The position numbers were made by a program, and so were the translations under genes. This document shows, piece after piece, positions 58,060 to 64,000 of a stretch of DNA of 64,000 bases. The DNA is taken from positions 26,844,001 to 26,908,000 of the forward strand of contig OX485809.1 in the NCBI GenBank assembly GCA_950295325.1. Reading direction: 5' to 3'. How positions within the stretch are numbered: position 1 is the stretch's first letter; every line of letters begins with the position of its first letter. The notes under the pieces were generated by a model that ran no database searches, was not told the origin of the DNA, and was given only the letters and a program-made list of their open reading frames with translations. The stretch comes from Polytrichum commune (lineage: Eukaryota; Streptophyta; Polytrichopsida; Polytrichales; Polytrichaceae).

Positions 58060-59941
58060 ATGGCCTTACCTGCAATTTGCTATCAGCCCAACCTGCATTG
58101 TTTGGGTACAGGAAACCCGTGGGTTGTTGGTTCAACCCCAATATCTGCTCAACCTCAGCAATGTAGTTGGTCCCAAAATCCAAGAGCAGCAAGATGTAGT
58201 TTGCTGATTAGACCACAATATAAAATAGTAAGCAGAGCACAATGTTCGGGGTCTGGTCACAGTCCTCTAAATGGACAGATTTTTGATGCATTGGCAGTCC
58301 ATTTCAGATCACTTCATCGATGCAATGCCCTTCCAGCCAGTAAGTTCTAATCATTTGTAGTTTCTCTATTCTATAGAACAAGTACTGTAGACTGATGTAT
58401 GGTTCAACGCTTTGCGGAATGGTAATCTCCATGAAGGATTTAATGGTGTCTTCATCAATGCGACTATTGGCACATGTCAAATTTCTTCCAAAATATAAAA
58501 TGTTAATGTGTGTCATGTTTCAGTTTATCTGACAAAGTGGTTGATGTTGAAGGGATAGTGGAGGAGGATGAAGAGGAAAATAAAACGCCTTGGGAAGGTG
58601 CTGTCATGTTTAGACGGAGCGCAATTCAGTCAGAGTTTGAGTATAATACTACTCTTGAGAGACTGGGCCTTTCAAGATATTCAACTGAAAAGTCAAGTTC
58701 TTTGGCCAAATCCATGGGTCTCAAGACTTTGAAATCAGATGAAGAGGCTGCCACACCTGTACAAATATCTATTGAAGTTACCAAGGAAGGAAGAGATTTT
58801 CAACTTGATGGAGTCATAAAGACCTCATTGGGCCTGATTTGCAATCGGTAAGCTCTACTTCTCTTGGGCAGAGGCAGTGTCTCATTCTATCCTAGAACAT
58901 TGGAATTCTCTATGTTTAGGGTTTCTGGTCTTCATAATCAGGAAGGGACAATCTTTCATGTGACAACTGTCTCAAGGTATGCGGGTGTTATTTGGTTACC
59001 CTTCTTAATCAGACAACTATATTTTTTCGGTGCGTGGTTTGGTGAGGATCAAAGAACAAATACCATAAAGATACATGCTTTCAAAGAGATTGGACACATC
59101 TTTAAATTTTACGAAGTACTCTATATTCAATAGCAAACACAATTGGGAATACCTATGTATTCAGTTAAGAAATCAACAAACATGCACTTTGGAAAAGTAC
59201 AACTAAATCAGGGGAGGTTTGATTTTCAATCCGATTTTTGCTGATACTTCATTGCTGATTTGCTAATGCAAAACAAGTTTCGTTGTGTTAATCTAATCAG
59301 TAGAAGCTGGAGAACATGACAAATGAACCAATTAACATCCACATACCGTACTGTGTCTATTGTACCAAGCTTGCTAACTGAAAATTGTTCAGTTGTGTTG
59401 ATATATAAAATCGAGCATAATTGTTAATGCCGCAAACAACATTTATATTATTCTGTAATCTTGCAGATGCCTATGTCCAGTTGCGGAGCGGATCTTTGCA
59501 ACGTTCAGTCTACTCCTTACTGAGTCTCCGGTAAATGAGCCAGATCAACAAACTTTGGGGGTAGTGCTAGGAGTCGATGCTGCAAATATATGGAAGGCTG
59601 AGGCTACAGATGAAGCAGAGGACCAGTTAGACATTGATTTGGATGACAAGTTACACTTTCCACGTGACGCAAAAGAGGTTGATCTTTCAAAATACTTGCG
59701 TGACACTATCCACCTTGAAATTCCTGCAAAATCACTGTGTGATACAATGTGCCAGGGTCTTTGCATCGGTTGTGGAGTGGATTTGAACAACTCTCCTTGC
59801 AAATGTGGAACACGTCGGAAGTCAAAACAGGCATTGAATATGGAAGAAATTATGGGGGCAGATAGAAGGAAGGATATTTGGGGGCCTCTAGAGCAGCTCC
59901 AGAAGCAACTTAGAGGGCAAGGAGAGGCAAATGAGCAGTAG
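58060..59941 (+). CDS. YceD/DUF177 plastid protein (large rRNA accumulation, YceD homologue 1 type)
   Basis: The plant family is needed for plastid 23S rRNA accumulation. Exon 1 (58060-58339) gives a Ser/Arg-rich transit peptide starting MALPAICYQPNL. Exon 2 (ends 58847) encodes WEGAVMFRRSAIQSEFEYN and DGVIKTSLGLICNR. Exon 3 (59467-59941) continues CLCPVAERIFATFSLLLTES, an acidic middle (DIDLDDKLHFPRD), DLSKYLRDTIHLEIPAKSLC and the Cys cluster CDTMC-CIGCG-CKCG, typical of DUF177. Exon 2-3 joins cleanly in phase. Exon 1-2 is less certain: the best-looking acceptor (58521-58523) gives the wrong phase, whereas acceptor AAG at 58535-58537 restores it. About 270 residues. A MITE occupies most of intron 2. 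It follows the small coiled-coil gene by only 372 bp, same strand. Confidence 0.9.
58977..59347. mobile_element. MITE with GGTATGCGG ends, in intron 2 of the YceD-like gene
   Basis: Left end GGTATGCGGGTGTTATTTGG, right end CCAATTAACATCCACATACC: about 20-bp inverted repeats with three or four mismatches. Other copies at 44440-44800 (complete, diverged) and 45530-45595 (right end). No clear target duplication. Confidence 0.75.
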
Positions 59942-59944
59942 GGG

Positions 59945-61245
59945 CAATTATATGTACTAAGTAGTTCATCCAGTTTGGGGGTTATAAAACCATTTATCTT
60001 GCACAAAGGGGCAGTCTTGGATTGTTGAATGCGTCAAGTGGGTGTTATGGACTCACTTCATCTTCTGGAATGAGAACATCTCCTTATGAGAATTTCATTT
60101 CTGTTTTGCGCACCACATGTTGAATCAGATGTCAGATTGTGACTGAGTAGGGAGGAATCCTATGCCACTCATGATATGGAGATACTCGTTTTGCTAAGAG
60201 ATTGAGTATTTGGGGATCCGTCTGTTTTTTGTTGATGGATGTACTGAGGGTGTGTGGTCATGTCACACAAGCCATTACATATAACAGATCGTTCCCCAAA
60301 TACAACCTCCATAGAGTATCTTGATGACATGAACACACACCCTCAGTGATTGGGGGACCTGCAGGGGTCACTCCCTTACAGAGATATAACCTCCTAAGAT
60401 GAAGGGGTATTTCCAAGGGCCTATTATAGAATATGCATATTCAAGGATATTCTGCACGTTTGGTGAAACCTCTTGGGAAATATCAGAATATTATTCCAAT
60501 ATCTTGGATCTTCCCAATTTTTCTACATTTTCATTTTTGCAACATTAAAAGGGACCATATCTTTTATTGCACCTCCGCAAGGTTGGGGTTTCCAAGTTGT
60601 GCAAGTCTGAAAAATGTTGATTTGAAGGTTATGAATAAGATTTGGTATTTCGTAGCATTCAACATCAACAATTGTATGATTTTCAACCAACACATCCAAG
60701 GTAAGTGAGCCTTATACGATCACAATTCTTAACAATGCACTCATATACGAGTGGTATAGATTGGCAAGGCTTGTAGCCAGCGAATTTTTTTTCACTTTTA
60801 CCTTGGAGGTGAAGTAACTATTTTATTGAATGTGAATGACGTGTTGGAGCCTATTTGGGCATATATTTCAGTATAATATTTTGTGAATAAGAGGGAGGGG
60901 TTAGTTTCATTTGGCACTATATTTCCATGTGAGCAAATCATTACACATGCGATATAACATTGAAAGGGCGGGAGAAATTCAGCTAGGTGCAAAAAAAAAC
61001 ATAATTCAATGGAACTATTTCATGGATGAAATGTAGCATGTATTATGCGAAATTGAAACCATGACACACAAAAAATATAGGAGGAAAACACTTCTTCATT
61101 CATAATAGGCATACATTGCCATTTAGCCATGTGAATTGGCGTATATCATCTTTGGAGTCATAAGTTGCTTCTACTCTGAAATTTGAATGCTCTAAGAAGT
61201 GTGAAAAACCCCCTAAATAAGTTTCCATTGTAAATCATTCTATGT
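59945..61245. other. no gene seen; one foldback
   Basis: 3' flanks of two convergent genes. Contains the foldback at 60243-60347; otherwise nothing supported. Confidence 0.5.
60243..60347. repeat. 105-bp foldback MITE
   Basis: ACTGAGGGTGTGTG (60243-60256) is repeated inverted as CACACACCCTCAGT (60334-60347), and pairing continues inward for about 9 bp with one mismatch. Confidence 0.8.
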
Positions 61246-61248
61246 GAA

Positions 61249-63736
61249 TCAAACACCCAATGCATATCTACCCCGCTTCGGCTTTAAACCCCTCCAATCC
61301 GAAACAACTTCCTTGTAAGGGAATGAAGTCAAAGTGTAATGTTTTTGTGCAAACATAGTGGTAACAAGAGGCAAGTGCTCTGTCAATCGATTGCGGAGTT
61401 TGTTCTTCAAGAAAGCAACATTGGAGAATGTTCTTTCATCCTCTACACTCCCAAGAACCTACAAGGTGTGAAGCAAAGACATACAAAAAATCAGCAAAGA
61501 ACCAAAAATCAGCATACCTGAATCATCGCAATTTCTGCGAGCTTGAAGAACTCGGGGAACATTCCCCTCAACGGACCAGATTGTGCAAAGTTACGCCAAA
61601 CCTTCGTTATGGGATGAACATTCAAGTCCAATGCACGCATTGCATGCTCGGAATTGTTCACCATGGCCACCTTGAACCAGTGCAGTTGCCGATCAAGTGC
61701 AGCTGCATCCAACAGTGGTGGGCTAGTTTCATTCTGTAATGGAGTGCTAGAAATCTATTTGGGCACACAAAATTTAGCCTTCAAAGTGTTCATGTGACAT
61801 GTTAACTGTCCTCATGCCCTGGCTCAATCCAAAATTGAGGGTACACAATTGACAGTGCATCCATCACCTCACTTGGTGGAAACCTGCTCTGCAGTTCCAT
61901 TATCATCATTGCGGCCGCCTCTGCAAGCATACCACCAATACTTCAGACCCACAACTTACAAGCATGTAAACAAAGGCAGAACTTTACAAATGAAATTACC
62001 AAGTGCATTGAAGATGCAACAAAAGAAGAAAAGGGTAGAGAAACAAACCTGTAACCTCAGCCTTCACTCCTGAAATGGTGATGTCAAATAATTCTTTTGT
62101 TTCGAAGGTCTTCATCGAAGTTTGAGGATCAATGCAAGTAGCATTCAGATGTGAGCCCGCTGAAGTAGAAAGATGGGCCTCGAAGACTAAATGTTCAACA
62201 CAATCATTCACATCCGGATGCCACCTCAAGCGAATGCTATCATGAGAGAGCTCAAAAATCCGAATGAAGCATGCAAATGCATCAGAAGTGAATGCTTTCT
62301 CAGAGCAGTACAAGTCATGCACATCTTGTATGCAAAGATTCAAAGCCCTTGTGAAATCACATATATATACTGAAGGTGATTGTGCAAAGACAACCAAGGC
62401 CTTTACCGCCTCAAGAAGGGGAGCCACCGCCGCCATTGTCAACAAACATCTGATGTCAGCCAAGAGTTTGTAGTTTACCTTGGCAGCTGGGATTACCGGT
62501 TTCACAAATTGATCCGAATACATCTTCACCAAAAGAGTGCGGTACTCGGACAAAACACGTTTCAAAGGACTTAACATACTGATCCACCTAGTTTTCACAT
62601 TTTGAAGTATCTTCCTACCTTTTGTCTCAAGCAACTCAGCAAGTTTTTGGAGCTCTAAATGACGTTTTGGGGACTTGCTAAAATACCTGTGCAGGGCTGC
62701 TAGTAGGGTTTCTATCCTACTCACCATCTCCAGATCTGATAGGCATTGCACTGCAAGGTTGCTTCGATGTGCCACACAATGCATGCCTTGCATGTGTGGC
62801 GCATGAGAGACTTGCAACCTGCTAGTAACACCATTCCTCTTGCCTTGTAGGACCGAAGCACCATCTGCCCCAAAGGCCATGAACCGATCCCTTATTTGCT
62901 GGAGGGTTAGCCCACCTTGTTTAGCAAGGGCACCCAGAATTATCTTACTTACGCTTTCAGCTGAACCACCCTCGATCACACGCTCCAACGACAGAAGCAA
63001 GGGCACTCTCTCCCAATCAGAAATTGTGTACACATGAATACTAATCCAAGATTGGTTGTCTACCGTTGTTACTTCATCACAACTGATTGAAAAATATGAG
63101 GCAGCACTTACTATTTCCTTTGTCTTGGCTTGCACAACATTTAGCAAGCTCTCACCCATTTCCCAACCCGCACCCTCGGTCCAATGATTCAATGGAACCT
63201 ACAAAGCCATTCAAACCACATTATCAACGATTCTAATGTTGCAACAAAAAATGGGAAAAAAAGGAAAAACTGGAAATTAGAAAAGGTTAGAGTTTCACCT
63301 TAGGGACACCAAGGAATTGCAAGAGTTCCTTCATGGGAGGATACTCGGTCATTGGCCTCCCGAATTGGAGCAAGTGGAAGATGACAGCCATTTGAACCTC
63401 TTTCCTTTTGGGAGGAGCCCCTGCTGCAACCATTGTGGCAATATCGCCCACTGGTAGTGCAGCAAATGCCCTTTCAGCGCGCTTGTGGGTGGAGTTTAAG
63501 TCCCAATACCACTCCCCCCTCTTCAACTTCATGTTAGGCATATCAGAGAGACATTTTTTCCAACCCTGATGTTTTTTTAAGTTGTCATCTTTAGCATCAA
63601 GAATCTTATCCCTGCCATTGATTTTCGAGCATATGACACACCTGACCTTCTCAAATCTGCCATCACCCTCCGCATCCTGCTCTGACCAAGGGTACTTGGC
63701 TTGCCAAGTGTCCTGGAATCTGCACCACAGAGTGCA
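61249..63736 (-). pseudogene. hAT transposase, ZNF862-like, nearly complete
   Basis: Exons (minus): 63299 to about 63736, 62049-63198, 61518-61920 and 61249-61458, all with GT-AG introns. Exon 1 has a BED-like finger (RCVICSKINGRDKI…KKHQGWKKC) and KRGEWYWDLN. Exon 2 has YFSISCDEVTTVDNQSWIS, the hAT catalytic start, FMAFGADGASVLQGKRNG and CVAHRSNLAVQ, then KTRWISMLSPLKRVL. The last exon holds the dimerisation block LGSVEDERTFSNVAFLKNKL and ends ALGV. In exon 3 the frame shifts near 61805 (PQFWIEPGHEDS then stop; correct text LTCHMNTLKAKFCVPK is one frame over) and a TAG interrupts at 61755-61757. Just two lesions in about 2.2 kb of coding sequence, so inactivation is recent or this is one decaying member of a larger family. 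The first exon's 5' boundary and any upstream exon are unresolved. Confidence 0.85.
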
Positions 63737-64000
63737 CTACAGCGAGGGCTTAGAATCACTTATGTGGAATGTGCACCACTCAATGCACTACAATATTAAA
63801 GGGCATTTCGGTAAAGATCAAACATTATAGCAGAAATTACGATAAATCACAGCTCTGATTAGAATAACTAATCTGCCAGGGTGCCGGAGACAAGGCAAGC
63901 AAATCTTCAATCCAGTGGATGTAATTAGTTTGGTTTGTGACAGTAGGGCAAAGCTGCCCATCTGGTATCCACCTAGCATTGGCAAGAATGTTGTGCAAGA

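Noticed and set aside
1-64000. LTR retrotransposons
   Set aside because: I found no gag-pol blocks, primer-binding sites or paired LTRs, although old solo LTRs could be missed by eye.

Overview
The window is nuclear DNA of a land plant. Protein genes are split by GT-AG introns, two encode typical plant products (a xyloglucan endotransglucosylase/hydrolase and a chloroplast YceD/DUF177 protein), and the rest is gene-poor, AT-rich DNA crowded with decayed DNA transposons. A DUF7869 protein, a ZNF862-like hAT transposase and pogo/Tigger elements suggest a non-flowering plant (bryophyte, fern, lycophyte or gymnosperm), but I cannot name the species. I recognised no LTR retrotransposon.

Layout. 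0-11 kb: broken mobile-element genes (DUF7869 protein, zinc-finger fragment, Helitron PIF1 helicase, LINE RNase H) and a complete pogo-type MITE. 12-16 kb: a long-armed Mutator-like foldback element with a 9-bp target duplication, then exons of an unidentified acidic protein, one intron of which holds a hAT MITE with an 8-bp duplication. 17.4-17.9 kb: decayed copy of a plastid DnaJ-type zinc-finger gene. 18-20 kb: dispersed inverted and tandem repeats. 21.3-23.1 kb: intact 617-residue reading frame with a Cys cluster (minus). 26.2-27.8 kb: intact four-exon XTH gene (minus). 30-36 kb: minisatellite and a Harbinger MITE. 36.3-40.5 kb: a Tigger element carrying at least four nested insertions. 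41-53 kb: mostly repeats, including an 11-unit array of stem-loops near 53 kb. 53.9-55.3 kb: RPA1-like pseudogene (minus). 56.6-60 kb: two expressed-looking genes on the plus strand. 61.2-63.7 kb: nearly complete hAT transposase gene (minus) with one frameshift and one stop.

The genes form no pathway or operon. The probably functional ones are XTH (cell wall), YceD homologue (plastid 23S rRNA), the 617-residue protein and a small coiled-coil protein. The main interest is the transposon archaeology: several insertions can be dated relative to one another from target duplications and empty sites, and two short-palindrome arrays keep their stems through paired base changes.
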